Of a DNA stretch of 64,000 bases, positions 24,326 through 36,812 are shown piece after piece; position 1 is the stretch's first letter; the number at the start of each line of letters is the position of its first letter. Position numbers and translations under genes: made by a program. The notes under the pieces were generated by a model. It was not told the origin of the DNA, ran no database searches, and worked only from the letters and a program-made list of their open reading frames with translations. Source of the stretch: Biomphalaria glabrata (lineage: Eukaryota > Mollusca > Gastropoda > Planorbidae); contig NC_074716.1 of assembly GCF_947242115.1 (NCBI RefSeq), forward strand, positions 5,620,001 to 5,684,000. The letters run 5' to 3'.

Positions 24326-27142
24326 TTAGTTATTTTTGGGTTTTGCAGTGGCCAGTTGAAAACAGACAGACACTTTGCTTTTTAGAACCACGGTGGCGTC
24401 TGCTATTTTCTGTTGTATGCTGGTACTGAGGTCACTTTCATCCTCAGCATCTCTTGCGGTGCCTTGAGTTTCTTGAGATTCTAGCTCATGAACCTGATGG
24501 TGAAAGATAAAAACAATAGGTTATTCAAATACTTCCAAATAGATTAACTATTGTCACGTATCATTTGTCAAACAAATTATTTTATTTTATAATTATTTAA
24601 ATAATTAACTCAGTTCATGGTTATATGTCAAGTATGGTTTTCCCAAGGGCGCAGTGATTATGCATGTAATGTTTGATAGCAAATTATCTGATTGGTTAAT
24701 CTATTTATGTTAATTTAGAGGTCGGCTCAGTCACATAAACAAAGATGCGCAAAAGCTAGAATCACGGCAGTTGTATGGTAGATATTCAAGCTAGCAAGAC
24801 ATATTTTCTAGAAGGGTAGATCGTTTAGATTTCAGTCTTACATGTTTTTTTTTCTGATACAGTTCTGTAAATGCTGTACATATAGTGTTCTCAAGTTGTT
24901 AATTAAAGTTATTTGTATTTGAAAGAAAGGATTTCTTCATTGAATTTATTATCAAATACTTAGATCATCTTATCAGCTGACACATTCTCAATCCCCGGCA
25001 TCACGATCACAAGATCTTTACCCAAGAGACAGAGTTTATTCAAGATCCTTCTGTCATCTTCAAGAGCTTATCCAAACAACCTCTGAGGACCTTTTCTTTA
25101 TAGACCGTAACACATGGCTCTATAAAAGATCATCCATGATCAGGATAACTATTATGAATGCAAGAACTAGAAACTGAAATGGAATGTAAAATGGCAACAC
25201 CAAATAGCTTGCAAGCAAGAAAGTAGAAGAAAGCACTATAAAAAAAAAATAAAGTTCCTCTTTCAGACTATGCAGTCTATAAGGCAAATGATGTGAATGT
25301 CATCTTTTTTTATGTGTATTTTAAAATAAATTTGTTTTTGTGTGTAAATTTTAAAATATATTTGTTTGTAATAAATACACATGCATTCTCAAGCATGTTC
25401 ATTTTATTTTCAAAATGTAAGAATGGACTTTCAACCTTTTGTTGAGTATTCAATATCTGATGCACATATAGCAGCAGAAACATTTATCCAATGTAGAGAT
25501 ACCTGCAATGCTGATCCAACACTGTGATGGAGGACTCTGGCCATTTCTAAAGCTTTCTGTCTGGCATTGTGAATGGCAAGCATCCCAGTCTGCTTCCTGC
25601 AAGTTAAAGGCAAAAAGATTAACCAATGCCAGGATGTAACGCATTTCAAAATTAATTAGATATTGGGTTGACAGTTAATGTCAAAATATAAAGTAGTACT
25701 TGAAATTAAAAAAAAAGCAAAAGAAGGATTGAGCAATCATTTGAAGTAATATTAAAACGAAATGCCACAGGACTTCTGAAATGACCACAACCAACAAGGA
25801 ACAAGATTAACTCTTTTCTCTTCTAATAAACGATACCACCTTTGATTTGACCCCATTATATTAAATTAAAGAGCATGCATTCTCCTATAATTCTATATCA
25901 AAAGTAGCGTTTTTTTATTACAAAAATGTTCTTGAAGTTTACTCATAACAGGTTAGAATGTACAAATGTAAAAACTGAACAGTTCTGTCAGAACATGGAA
26001 AATAATTACAGAGATAAAGAGTTAATAGAGAATGTCTGGACTTACAATGTGACAAAAAGATCAAAAAAATATATTTTAAAAAATATAGCTTAATACATCT
26101 AGCTTGAACTAAAAAGTACAGTTCCTAACCTCAGTTTATCCAAGCTGCCTCGGCTATGGTAGCAATGAGGTAAGGTGATGCTGACAGATGGTCCAAGCTT
26201 TTCTGCTAGGAGGTTGGATACATTTTGACATTTGCCAATATCAGTGAAATGAGCTTCCACTTCTGAATCAACAGTAGCCATTCCATCTAAATGACTTGTG
26301 TGTTGAAAAATCCTATAGTCTTCAGGCTTTTTAAAAAAGAATGTAGAAACTAGAAACCATAAATAAGTATAGTTTAATAGTAAGTATTATGAAATAAGAA
26401 GAAAAAAGGTCTACATAAAATAACAAAATAATTAACCTCCTAGTCCTAGGTTATAAAAAAAAAAGAAACAATTTGGTACAAGATCTATATGTAGTATATT
26501 CAAATTTATATTTTTATTTATGAAGAGAAGCAACACTAACAGTAAAATAAAAAGAAAACACACATTTCCTACACACATGAATATAGATTCTAGACCTATA
26601 CTTATAGACTTCACTATTGTCTTTAGGCCATCTGTTTAAAGATGGCTGCCTGGTCGTGCAGTTTGCACACTGGACTGTAATTCAGATTTATCGATAGTCT
26701 CGAGTTCAAACCCTTCCAACTCCCATCCCCCACCATCCTGCGGGAGGTTTGGATTAGGAAGTAAATTATCTTCAACTCTGAAGGAACATCCGAAACATGG
26801 TAAAACATTTTACAAAAAAACATTTGTTTCTATACTCACTTTCAATGAGCTGTTTTTCAGGGCTTGAACAATATAATCAACACGTCTAGTTATACTGTTT
26901 TTGGCATCCTGCACATTGTCTTTGCATGATTTGCATTTGATTGTTATTGAAAATCTATCTGGTGGTAAGGTTAATTCGCCTATGCCAGTGACGTTTATTT
27001 GCCTATCAAAATAATTTGCACTAGATATATTAGGTTCCGAAATCTCATTGATTTTGAATGTTTCTGCTTTACCAACTCCAATGCGTAAAGGATCTTTATT
27101 ATTCAGCTCTGTAAAGACCTGTATTGGTCTGTTGTAAGACAT
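24326..27142 (-). CDS. IRAK1BP1: interleukin-1 receptor-associated kinase 1-binding protein 1 homolog (SIMPL/DUF541 family)
   Basis: Four - strand exons: 27142-26840, 26326-26130, 25596-25503 and 24493-24326 (TAA), total 253 residues against about 260 in human. Phases agree at every junction. Exon 1 has RPIQVFTEL and ITGIGEL-like text followed by DRFSITIKCKSC and TRRVDYIVQALKN. Exon 2 has VEAHFTDIGKCQNVSNLLAEKL and SRGSLDKLR. Exon 3 has NARQKALEMARVL. Exon 4 has the family's STSIQQKIADATVVLKSKV...CFQLA ending. In mammals the protein binds IRAK1 and modulates NF-kB signalling; the role in this animal is inferred. It is divergent from JAGN1, and intron 1 contains a SINE (26640-26818). Confidence 0.93.
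26640..26818 (+). mobile_element. SINE family A
   Basis: GCTGCCTGGTCGTGCAGTTTG, then ATCGATAGTCTCGAGTTCAA, TGCGGGAGGTTTGGATTAGG and CTGAAGGAACATCCGAAACA end in GTAAAACATTTTAC. It lies in IRAK1BP1 intron 1, antisense to the gene, abutting the donor region of exon 1. Confidence 0.85.
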
Positions 27143-27850
27143 GATATGATGACGATGATAAAAAACAATAACAAGAGTCCTAACCCTAGACTAGATGGGA
27201 GTCGAATTTTCGATATCTACGGTTATTAAAGAAATTTATCACAATTTTCAATCGATTACATTGTCTTTACGATCATGAATCGTTTCTAACTAATAAATTT
27301 CGACCCTAAGACAAGTCACGAATGACACGGAGACGATCTGTATTTGTAAACAAACTTACTCTTGTTCAATCATGTTTGTTTCGCCGCTTATAAAAAATTA
27401 CAATCTCTAGGCTAGATGGTTCTAGATCTAATATTAAACTAATAAATCTATTTATAATAGATCTAGAATCCAAAATTTCATATGCTATAGATCTAGAGTC
27501 TACATTCTACAACGTTTTTTTTTTAAGTTGTTTAGTGATTGATATTATCGTTAAAAAAAATTCTATATCTAGATCTTTTCTATATAGACTATCTATATCT
27601 CAAGAATTCCATGTTTTTAAATGTTTATTTTTTAGCTCCAGCTTTTTAAAGACGCACTGTTAAACCGGAAAAAGTTTTGTTGTTTCGTGTCTGCTAGTCT
27701 ATCTCTGTGTCTGAACGGTGAGAACTAAAGTAGATCTAGATCTAGAATAGATCTAACAAATTAGATTATTTTAAAACCCAACAAATAGATCTAGATCTAT
27801 AGATCATCATTTTCGTCATTTTCTTAGCATTTAATATTAGATCTAAATTA
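27143..27850. promoter_or_regulatory. bidirectional promoter interval, IRAK1BP1 / JAGN1
   Basis: Start codons of two divergent genes lie 708 bp apart with no repeat element recognised between them, so both promoters must fit here unless upstream untranslated exons exist. AGATCT/TCTAGA motifs are dense at 27410-27850. A GC-richer stretch, about 27645-27720 (CGCACTGTTAAACCGGAAAA), is a candidate JAGN1 transcription start region. No TATA box is obvious. Confidence 0.55.
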
Positions 27851-29220
27851 ATGGCATCCAGAGGTGGTTACAGACCTGAAGGCTCAGATGGCAGCGATCA
27901 CTGGCACAGAGAAAGCATTGCTTGGCAGTATAAGATAAGGTATTAATCTAGACTAGACTTTTAAAACATAATAATTAAGAATATTCGTGAATGTATCAGA
28001 TCTAGATCAAATAATCTATTAATAAGATGTGACTATATATTTGGGCGGGGTGATGCCTGATGTCACAGAGACAGAGTTCACAGAGTAGCAAGTTAAAGCA
28101 AGGTACTGGCACTGGTGTATGACTGTCTCAGTATGAGTATTCAATCAAGTGACAAGTCAAGACAGTGAAGTCAAGATTATCATTTATTCATTATGATATG
28201 ATATTATGATTATCATTAATGACCTTATTGTTATGACTAGCATTACACATCCTTTATGTGTAACCATTTTTATTTCTGAAAGCATGATAGAAGAAGGGTT
28301 TAAAAGTGAGGGAATGTTTTTAAGGCATTACTGAAATGGCTAAAAAAAAGTTTATATATTAAATATTTATATGATTTGAATGTTTTTCCTCCATAAATTC
28401 CCCCACATACTGTTTCCAAATAACACAGTTTATATATTTAACATTTAAAAGGGAATAGCTTACCTTCTATAATTGATGAACCTTATGAGAGCTCACAGAT
28501 ATAGTGAATGACTTCAAATATTAGTTGACTGGATCTTAACCATAAAAAAAAGCAGTTAATTTTCTAATAAAGTGTGTATTTTAGAGGCCTCTTGTCACTT
28601 TATAAAATGTTTGCACATTTAAAAAGCTAGGATATCATGTGATATAAAAGTTAAAATGATATACCATTCTCATTCAGACTCATTTTCCTCTTTAAGTCCA
28701 TAAATATATTAAATGTTGCTTGTTTTGTTTCAGCTCCATAAATAAAGGTAGACTGAGATTAGCATTGTTCTTTCATTTGCTGTTGGGGCTGTTCATGTTT
28801 TTTCGGCTGTTACCTGGAATCACAGGAGCACTCGGATTCGCTGTCATCAGTCTTCGGCGCCTTGATTTACCACACCCTCGTCCTTGGGAGTATGCATGGC
28901 TAGTTAGCCTTGTCGCAGCTGTGATAGGCTGGAGGTCAACTCCACAAAACAACATATTTCTTCTAAAGCAGTTCATGTTAGGATTAGTTGTTTTTGGGCT
29001 GTCTCCAGTCTTCTTTGGTCTTTTCGACTTGAAAAGGGACATTATGCTGTATTTGCAGGAGAGGAAGTACACTTATGAAATGTTTGGATTCCCTGCTGTG
29101 TTACTGTGGACTGCTTTTATGCTCATAGCCCTTCAGCTACATAGTTTCTCCCTGTATTTTAGTTATGTCCTTCTCGGATCATGGAAGCCCAGAGTTTTGG
29201 AAAAGCTTAAGGCCAGATAA
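27851..29220 (+). CDS. JAGN1: jagunal homolog 1, ER membrane protein
   Basis: Two exons, 27851-27939 and 28734-29220 (TAA), joined within a Ser codon, give 191 residues (183 in human). The N-terminus MASRGGYRPEGSDGSDHWHR matches the cytosolic jagunal signature MASR..P...DGSD..HRE. Four hydrophobic segments follow, consistent with a tetraspan ER protein: about LRLALFFHLLLGLFMFFRLL, WEYAWLVSLVAAVIGW, FMLGLVVFGLSPVFFGLF and FPAVLLWTAFMLIALQL. Jagunal organises the ER and supports secretory traffic, in oocytes in Drosophila and neutrophils in human. The last exon carries most of the protein. Intact. Confidence 0.95.
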
Positions 29221-31060
29221 GCTAGATAGTAGAAGTAGATAATTTATTTAATGAAATAATGATCCACCAAAAAAAAAATCAGTTTAGTAGCTTAAAATTG
29301 TCCAAATATAAATTATTGCATTTCTTTTTTTTTTAATTTTTAAATAGTATTTAAAATTAAGAACTGCTTCTAGGGGAGCAACATATATTGGTTCATTGTT
29401 GTTGTTTTTTAAACCTGTAGAATCATTTGAAGAAATTGTTTAATTATATTAATTTAATTTGCAATGTATTTTTTTTTTTATTAATGTTTTTGTTAGGTTG
29501 AACTAGTGACAAATTAGATCCTTTTTATAGAAATATTTCTTTCTAAAAATATGATTTGAAAAATACAAAACTTATCATAACAAGTGCTTAGTTTGTCACA
29601 GAATCCCAAACTTTTTCTTTGTAACTATGATATATGACATCCACAGAAGTACCATGATGATATATCTCCATAAAATGTTTATTGGGGTGGGTGTGTGGAA
29701 AGAATGTCATGTTTTATTATAGGTTAAACATAAAGGGAGTTAGAAGATTAGCAAATAACTATCTGGTTTGTAGTGGTGTAGATCTCTAGTACCTGCATGA
29801 GTAATACAGATTTATTGTTTGTACACAAATTGTAGTGCACAATTTGATCTGATTTTTTGACTTAAAGGAAAATGCTCCAAATGCAGAAGTACAATAAGTT
29901 GACTATGATATTTCATGTAATAAGTATCATATTTTTCATCGCTGCAGACTTGTGTATTAGTGGCATGGTTTGAAAATAATACCTTCCATTAACCCATCCT
30001 GTGTTCTGACCCTGACACCTAGCTTATTAGCCAATAGAGACTTTGTGTTGTTTGTTTTTTTGTTGCTTACCAGTACCCCACATCACACTAGTCGTGTTTT
30101 TGTGACGTGTTGGATTTGGGAAGAAGATTTCTCAGTCTCTCATGAATGGTCTCTCAATGGTGTGAACAGTTTATTATCAATAATTCCCTGTGCTTAAATG
30201 AATAATACATGAACTATTGTGTAATAGAGTTAAAATGCTGAACTATTTATAATTGTTCTTTCAAAATGTTCAATGACTTTATTGTTTATATATGCTCTTT
30301 TTCTAGTTGTGCACAATCTGTATAGGCCCTACTATACTTCCATATATTTTAAATACACCTTGAAATCTGAGATACCCCTTCTTTTATAATGTCGTACATT
30401 CTGAATGTAGTTTCCATCTCTGTTCAGTCTTGAGAATGCTGTGACTAATTAGTGAAAATTTTTCTAAAATCTTTTATTACCAATGTCTTCCATAGCTACT
30501 GTTTTAAGTTGTGTTGTGCTTTGATAAATAAAGGTTTAATTTTTTCTTTTTTTTATTCTATCATTTAATGAAAGCTAAAGATCTGTTGCCGGTCTATTTT
30601 TTTTTTTTTTCCTGTTGACTAGAATGTTTCTTTCCTCTATTTTATGCTATCATTAGTTTTACAGATTAGGAAGTCTATTTTTTAAGTGGAATTCCTAACA
30701 CTTCTTTGTCTTTTTCCTGTATCTTTAAAAGAGGCTAGTACCATGGCATTCATATTTTGGATATTTCTTAGCTTCCAATATTGCACAGCTATATTGGGCT
30801 TGTAGTGACTAAATAAAAAAAATGAAGTTTTGCTACATGAAATGAGCTTGATTTCACTACATTTGGTTGCTATGTATTGAGATGAATTAGCAAACTATTC
30901 TGCTTGTATTCTCCTTGAAATGTGTTATAATGCCAACATTTAATAGCACATTGTTATTCATTGTTCTGCTGTGTAAATAAAGGTTTGGTGAGAACTTGCA
31001 TTATATGTTAAAGAGTGAAGTATTTAGTAGTAGATTTAAGTTTTTCCTCACGTTAATTTA
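29221..31060 (+). terminator. JAGN1 3' UTR and downstream poly(A) signals
   Basis: AT-rich with no coding exon. AATAAA followed by GGTTTAAT at 30527-30532, and a very similar GTAAATAAAGGTTTGGTG near 30974, are candidate cleavage signals, giving a 3' UTR of about 1.3-1.8 kb. The assignment is inferred. Confidence 0.45.
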
Positions 31061-31368
31061 ATAGTTGAACTTAAAAGACAAATGACAAAGTGTTTATTAT
31101 GTCTTATGTGTCTGACATCAGTAAAGTAATATTTGAATAATAGTAGGATTTTTATAAAGTGTATAGTTGAACTTAAAAGACAAATGACAAAGTGTTTATT
31201 ATGTCTTATGTGTCTGACATCAGTAAAGTAATATTTGAATAATAGTAGGATTTTTATAAAGTGTATAGTTGAACTTAAAAGACAAATGACAAAGTGTTTA
31301 TTATGTCTTATGTGTCTGACATCAGTAAAGTAATATTTGAATAATAGTAGGATTTTTATAAAGTGTAT
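31061..31368. repeat. three perfect 102-bp tandem copies
   Basis: The unit runs from ATAGTTGAACTTAAAAGACA to GATTTTTATAAAGTGT and begins at 31061, 31163 and 31265. I see no differences between the three copies, so it is recent or homogenised; an assembly artefact is possible. It lies downstream of JAGN1. Confidence 0.92.
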
Positions 31369-33479
31369 GTTTGCTTGCTTGGAGAATATCTGAACATTTA
31401 AGTTGTTAAGATTCCTTGTTCAAGTTCAGTCATTGGCAGAGCTTAAGAGTGCAAGTTTAATGATTAAGGGTGAAATCTTTAGATAAATTGCAAAATTTTA
31501 TTTCATTTTTAATTAATATTGCTAGTACATGCCATATTTAAAAAATAAATGACAGATGAAACCAGTTGCACAGGTAAATTATTATAATCTTTAATCGCTG
31601 GTAGAAGATCTTATTGGTTTTAGCATTTCCGTTCGATCCCACTCTTTTCCCATTAAAATAAAAAGAGTATCATTTTGATGATAGGTGCTGGACATGAAAT
31701 TATCATAATCCCCCACCCTCTCTTTTTTTCTCTTTTCAACAAATTTGTGTGTGTCAATGACCTAAAATGCACAGAATACTGTATTTGAATCATATAAAAA
31801 ATTAATTTCGCCTTTATTTTTTTTCTCTGAATTCTGAATGATTCTGTAGCACCAATGATGTTTATTAATAAACTGACTCAATGTAGTATTAAATTATTGA
31901 ACGTATATGGAGTTTTGTATTTTTGACTACTCCCCCCCCCCCTTCAATGTCTGGAACTGCCACTAGGATGTGACAGCTTCTATAGAAAGTTTATGTCTGA
32001 AACATTGCTGTAGTAATGTTACAGAAAACACTTGAGCTCAGTGTAAGCAAGTTCAAGTTTATTTGCTCACAAGGATGCTGTGTGGCACTCATGCTCTTTA
32101 CTTCCTGATGTTGAGTTTTCCACAGATAGTATATGTTGCCAATGCTACTAAACTTAACTGTGTCAATGATCCTTTAGTGAATTGGATTGACAAACTCTGC
32201 AATGGATTGCATTTAGGATTCTACACTCCTCGTCAGATATTCAGTGTTGGCTGGTTCACTTCTCAGTAACCATGCTAGCACAAAATAATTTATTTGCGTA
32301 TGTTTTGTTGAACTTGTGTGTGGGTGTATGTACATATCTCTGCTTAGTGTTTTACTTAGACCTGTGTGAGGTTGTGATAATGTTATGTCAAGACTCTTTG
32401 ACCTTTTGCTGCTAATACTTCAACTTTTTAATAGTATTTGACTCTTCTACCATCCATGAAAAATAAATGAAACCAAAAAATTTGTTTGTTTGTTGCTTTG
32501 ATATGGTTTTGAATTATTGATACGGTATATTGTTTCTTTTACTCTTAAATTATAGCAATTTAACTAGCTCTGAGAACAGTTAAAATAATAAATTATACAA
32601 ATTTAAATCTAAGAACAGGGTTGGAATCATACAGATTACACATTAAACTAGCTTTTAGAACACTACGGTAACTTAAGTAGCTCCAAGGTAGTGTAACCAA
32701 ACTATACACACTTCATTCACTCATAAATCTAATAAAGTACAGCTGAGATGTTACCACAAATGAGAATATAATGTCTTACGCGTATCCATGTTAATCTAGT
32801 CATGTATGTTAGTTTAGTGACTTGAACTTTGCTGTTTGTTTTCCTGGCTGATTCAGGCAACACGTCCATGCTCTCATGTAGGCCTATCTTTAAAAAGTCA
32901 TTGTCTTTCACTTTGCAACGAAGTCATTCACAAATCAAAATTGTTTTTAGAGGTTAAATGCATAACGAAATACAAATCAAATGGATAAAAAAGAATGAGA
33001 GATTATAAGTCAACATTGTGGAAATCCTGTGCCAACAAATGCACTAAAATTACTGATCTCTGTTTCCCGTCAGTTTGACACAAACGATCCAAAAACCCTT
33101 TCTGAATCTTATCTTTTGAAATACAGATAGATGTTACTTAAAAAAAAAAATGCTTACGTCTTACGCGCATTCAATGTAGCCATGCATGTTATTTTTAGGA
33201 TGATTTCGTTGACGAAGGAACGCTCACAGCTCCGTTTACAGAGCAAGCCACTTTAGATAACGAAGAAACATTAACTCATATCCACCGAAGAAGCAGGCTT
33301 AACTGCTCCAATTCTGGAATACACACGCGCGTCTTCAGCTGCCTTTTAACAACGAAGTGGCTCTACATGCGGTCACAAGACAGTGTTGCCTAGCAACACA
33401 ATGATGTTGGACGTTGACTTGCTCGAGTTGGCATTAACAACTTACGTGACGAATTGATGAACAGAACTAGGACACTTTG
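31369..33479. other. intergenic spacer with Jockey 3'-tail fragment
   Basis: No supported gene; short ORFs such as 32063-32269 match nothing I know. Bases 32740-32960 on the - strand contain the detached Jockey-like tail (GTTTTCCTGGCTGATTCAGG, and ATGTCTTACGCGTATCCATG). A weaker tail-like piece lies at 33120-33200 (CTTACGTCTTACGCGCATTC). A C-run is at about 31932. Confidence 0.5.
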
Positions 33480-33487
33480 ACTATAAG

Positions 33488-33732
33488 CAGTGGCGGACTG
33501 GCTATATGGGCAAACGGGCAAATGCCCGGCGGGCCGGCACCGAATGGGCCGGTCTGGTCTCGACCAATTAATTTTTTTTTCAATGCACACACACTCAAAC
33601 AGAAAAAAAAATCCCCCCCCCCCCCCAACCAAAAAATCCTGGCTAAGCCCAAGGCACAAGATATGACATACCATTTGTGAGCCGGTTCATATGGTAATGC
33701 CAGGGCCGATTTTGATACCCAGTCCGCCCCTG
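33488..33732. mobile_element. 245-bp hAT-type MITE with perfect 8-bp TSD
   Basis: The ends are CAGTGGCGGACTGG and CCAGTCCGCCCCTG, inverted repeats with one difference. The target duplication ACTATAAG is at 33480-33487 and 33733-33740. The interior includes AATGCCCGGCGGGCCGG and a poly-C run. The same ends bound the large copy at 34246-36916. Confidence 0.92.
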
Positions 33733-34647
33733 ACTATAAGTTGGGTAACAAAGACTATATGAACAGGACTATGTGGTTATATTGAATCGATAGTTTTGCG
33801 GAGATGATAGCAAGGAGTGGCGTCTTGTAATATCTATCCAAATGGCTATCACTCAATTAGAGGTACAATTAGCGCGGGGGGGGGGGGGGGTAATCATAAG
33901 CTAGACTTTAGAGTTTATGCTTATCATACAATGTTAAATGCGTAAAGAGGTCTAGCTTGTAAGGTTTCTGAACTTTTCTGTATATTTAAAAAAAAAGGCT
34001 AAAACGCATCATGACAATAGAATACTTGCAGGGTTTCTTCTTCTTTTAGCCTAAATGTTGAAGACTGACGTGATAGCTACGTTTACAACTTTGATTTACA
34101 AGATATTATTTTGAACACTTATCTTATATGATAAGACGTTACTTCAAAAAAACAAAAACAAAAAAAACAACGAAGATGATTACGTCCTACGCGTCATGCA
34201 TTTAGTTATGCATATTAACCATTGACTCAAATTCTGCCAAGTCACCAGGGGCGGACTGGCTATATGGGCAAAGGGGCAAATGCCCGGTGGGCCGGTACCA
34301 AATGGGCCGGTCTGGTAGCGACCAAAGAAAAAAAAATTAATTCAGACAACTTTAAAAAAAAAGTGACAGCAGCAAGACACAAAGGCCTGAGCACGTTTTC
34401 TTGTGTTTTTTTTTTTTTACATTCTTATTTCAATTAATTTTGTTTGAAATTCAACAAGAATATAGTTTTAAGAATTACACTATACACTGTACGTATTATC
34501 ATTTGTAAAACGTTAGACCGTATCTTCTGCTATGGATGAGCGGCATGGCCTTCAACACTACTTTGATGTCTTCAAGACTGTGTTTGGCCTGATCATTTTG
34601 ATGGTCGGCATGGGCCTTTGATGGCACTCCTATTTTTGTTTTGCTCC

Positions 34648-34830
34648 TTCCTGGTCGTGCGGTTTGCACGCTGGAATGTCGTTCAGATTCATCGATGGTC
34701 CCGGGTTCAAACCCTGCCCGCTCCCATCCCCCGTTGTCCTGCGGGAGGTTTGGACTAGGAAGTAATTATCTTCAACTCTGAAGGAACATCCGAAACATAT
34801 AAAACATTTTACAAACACCCGTTTTTTGAT
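34648..34830 (+). mobile_element. SINE family A
   Basis: TTCCTGGTCGTGCGGTTTGC, CCCGGGTTCAAACCCTGCCC, GCGGGAGGTTTGGACTAGGA and GAAGGAACATCCGAAACATA end in TAAAACATTTTACAAACACC. A well-preserved head and body, nested in the hAT element. Confidence 0.85.
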
Positions 34831-35403
34831 GGTTCCATGAAAGTTAACGAAAAAGAGGGATGGGAGAAGATAAGTTAGAAAACATTGATATAATGCGGCA
34901 AAAGGGGAGACAATTAGCTCTTTAACAAAACACATACACACAGCCGCGAAATTGCAAACCACCCAACTTATTCATTGCTCAATATGGGTATAAAGTTCTA
35001 CTTTCTGCGATTTGAAAAGAAAAAGTAAGTTTCTTGTAGTTATAGATCTAAAAATACTACACTTAAGGCTTACAAAAAAAAAGTATTTAATTAAAACATA
35101 AATCTAGATCTAAATCAATTTTATACCGTTGTGATTAACCGGAAAACTTATGCTGAGTATGAAGTCGTTGATGATGAAAATTATTACAATAATTTATATA
35201 GCGCTGTCACATCCGATATTTAGAATCATTTATATTTTAAATAATATATTCATATACAAATCTCGTTTTTGAGAATGTACTACGACGAAGCAAGAGCTTT
35301 TCACATTTAATAGTACCTCTTTAACCGTTCTGCTTTCTCTTATCTTTTAAAGGAATATAGGCCTATATAGTTCGTCCATCGTAGTTCGATTATGACCACT
35401 TTG

Positions 35404-35880
35404 TCATCCAGGGGGCTGAGGGCTTTGCACTGGGGTTTTATGTCTCCTCGTGTGGCTGGTGAGACCTATGTGAGCCCGGAATGTTCGGCCGCACACTAGG
35501 CAGGTTATTCCAGCTGGTGCTAGTGTCATTGGCCTTGTTTTCTTCTCTGGCGTTTTTTCTTCTGCCAGCTTTGTTCTTTTTTTTCTCAGCAACCTGTGCG
35601 CTTTCACAGCTCGACGCCATGATGCTCTGTCATGTGCCTCTGTCTCCCAGGTGGTTGGGTCTATGCTGAACGCCTTCAGAGAAGCTTTGAGGGTGTCCAT
35701 GAAGCGTTTTCTTTGACCACCTTAAGAGCGCTTTCCTTCGCTTACTTGGCCATACAAGAGTCGTTTAGGGATGCGGTGGTCTTCTATTCTGCACATGTGA
35801 TTCAGTTTCTTTGCATGTTAACTGTACACTATCCATGTTTCTGAGGCATAGAGCAATGTAGAGGAGGACGACGGCTCGAT
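35404..35880 (-). mobile_element. LINE C-terminal fragment with zinc finger
   Basis: On the - strand: FMDTLKASLKAFSIDPTTWE, AHDRASWRRAVKAHRLL, then CLVCGRTFRAHIGLTSHTRR plus H, a C2H2-like finger. The order (conserved DxLK...IDPxxWE...DRxxWR, basic linker, C-terminal finger) matches the end of endonuclease/RT LINEs such as the one at 58200-59280. Upstream text (IPKRLLYGQ-like) continues to about 35880 with frame disruption. Nested inside the hAT element. Confidence 0.8.
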
Positions 35881-35924
35881 AGACCCCTAGTTTTGTATTT
35901 GTGGTGATACCACTTTAAAGGAAT

Positions 35925-36065
35925 GGGTTGTCAGGCAGGAAAACCAATGATTTAGCATATTTTAAGTCACAGATCAACATGCATGACTAGATTGACACGT
36001 GAAATGCGTAAAACCTAATTATTTTATTTTTTTGAAGAAACGTCTGTAATCTATAAGTACTACCA
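35925..36065 (+). mobile_element. Jockey-like LINE 3' tail fragment
   Basis: CAGGAAAACCAATGATTTAG, ATCAACATGCATGACTAGAT, ATGCGTAAAACCTAATTA and GAAACGTCTGTAATCTATAA follow the 3' end of the LINE at 61990-63080. Confidence 0.7.
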
Positions 36066-36725
36066 ACAAGTTTGAAACTCATTAAGGCTGCTATTGTAGT
36101 GTTTATAGTTTTCAGACTACATACATGTAGATATATAAATAGAATACATTATGTAAGCCTACGAAAGCATACATGCAGTTTTCGATGCGTTATCAAACTT
36201 TATATATTTTGAATAGAATTAGGCTTACACCTATGATAAAACACATGGGCGTAGCCGAGAGGGGAGGAATTCAAGCCATCACTGGCCTCAGATCTCATTG
36301 TCTGAAAGGGAAACTTTACTTACTTCCCCAGTGCAGCCAACTTAAGCAAACTACAGTCACCAAATTTCATGAGCGTATCCAAAAGTGGTTTTGTGGTTCC
36401 CCCCCCCCCTTTCCAATACAAAAGTAAAGCATTTTACCATTTTCTACCAGTCGATGGACTCCAGTGAATAGAAGATTAAGTTTTTGATATTTTTAGCGGA
36501 AGAGTAGCAGGGTACCTCAGAATATGCATTTTTTAAAGCTTAAAATAACGGAAATAATGCTTGGATCCGGGTGGGGGAGCTTACAGCGCTCCTCCAGACC
36601 CCTAGATGTCCCTTGGCGGTGTGTACTACCTTTCACTAATTATAGGAAGAGAGTATTCTAGGGTAGAAAAAAACGTTTGAAAGAATGAAAGATAATGTAA
36701 TGAAGATTAATTACATATACACACA

Positions 36726-36728
<3 letters not shown>

Positions 36729-36809
<81 letters not shown>
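36729..36809. repeat. (TA)n microsatellite, about 40 units
   Basis: An uninterrupted TA run, inside the right part of the hAT element. Confidence 0.97.

Positions 36810-36812
<3 letters not shown>

Noticed and set aside
24550-25020. Possible additional solo LTR in IRAK1BP1 intron 3
   Set aside because: An ATTAAAG-type signal and repeat-like texture are present, but no matching termini or target repeat could be found.
28773-29072. 99-codon - strand ORF
   Set aside because: It is antisense to the JAGN1 second exon, which has strong family similarity on the + strand.
32063-32269. 68-codon + strand ORF downstream of JAGN1
   Set aside because: No recognisable motif, no exon partners and AT-rich context; probably chance.
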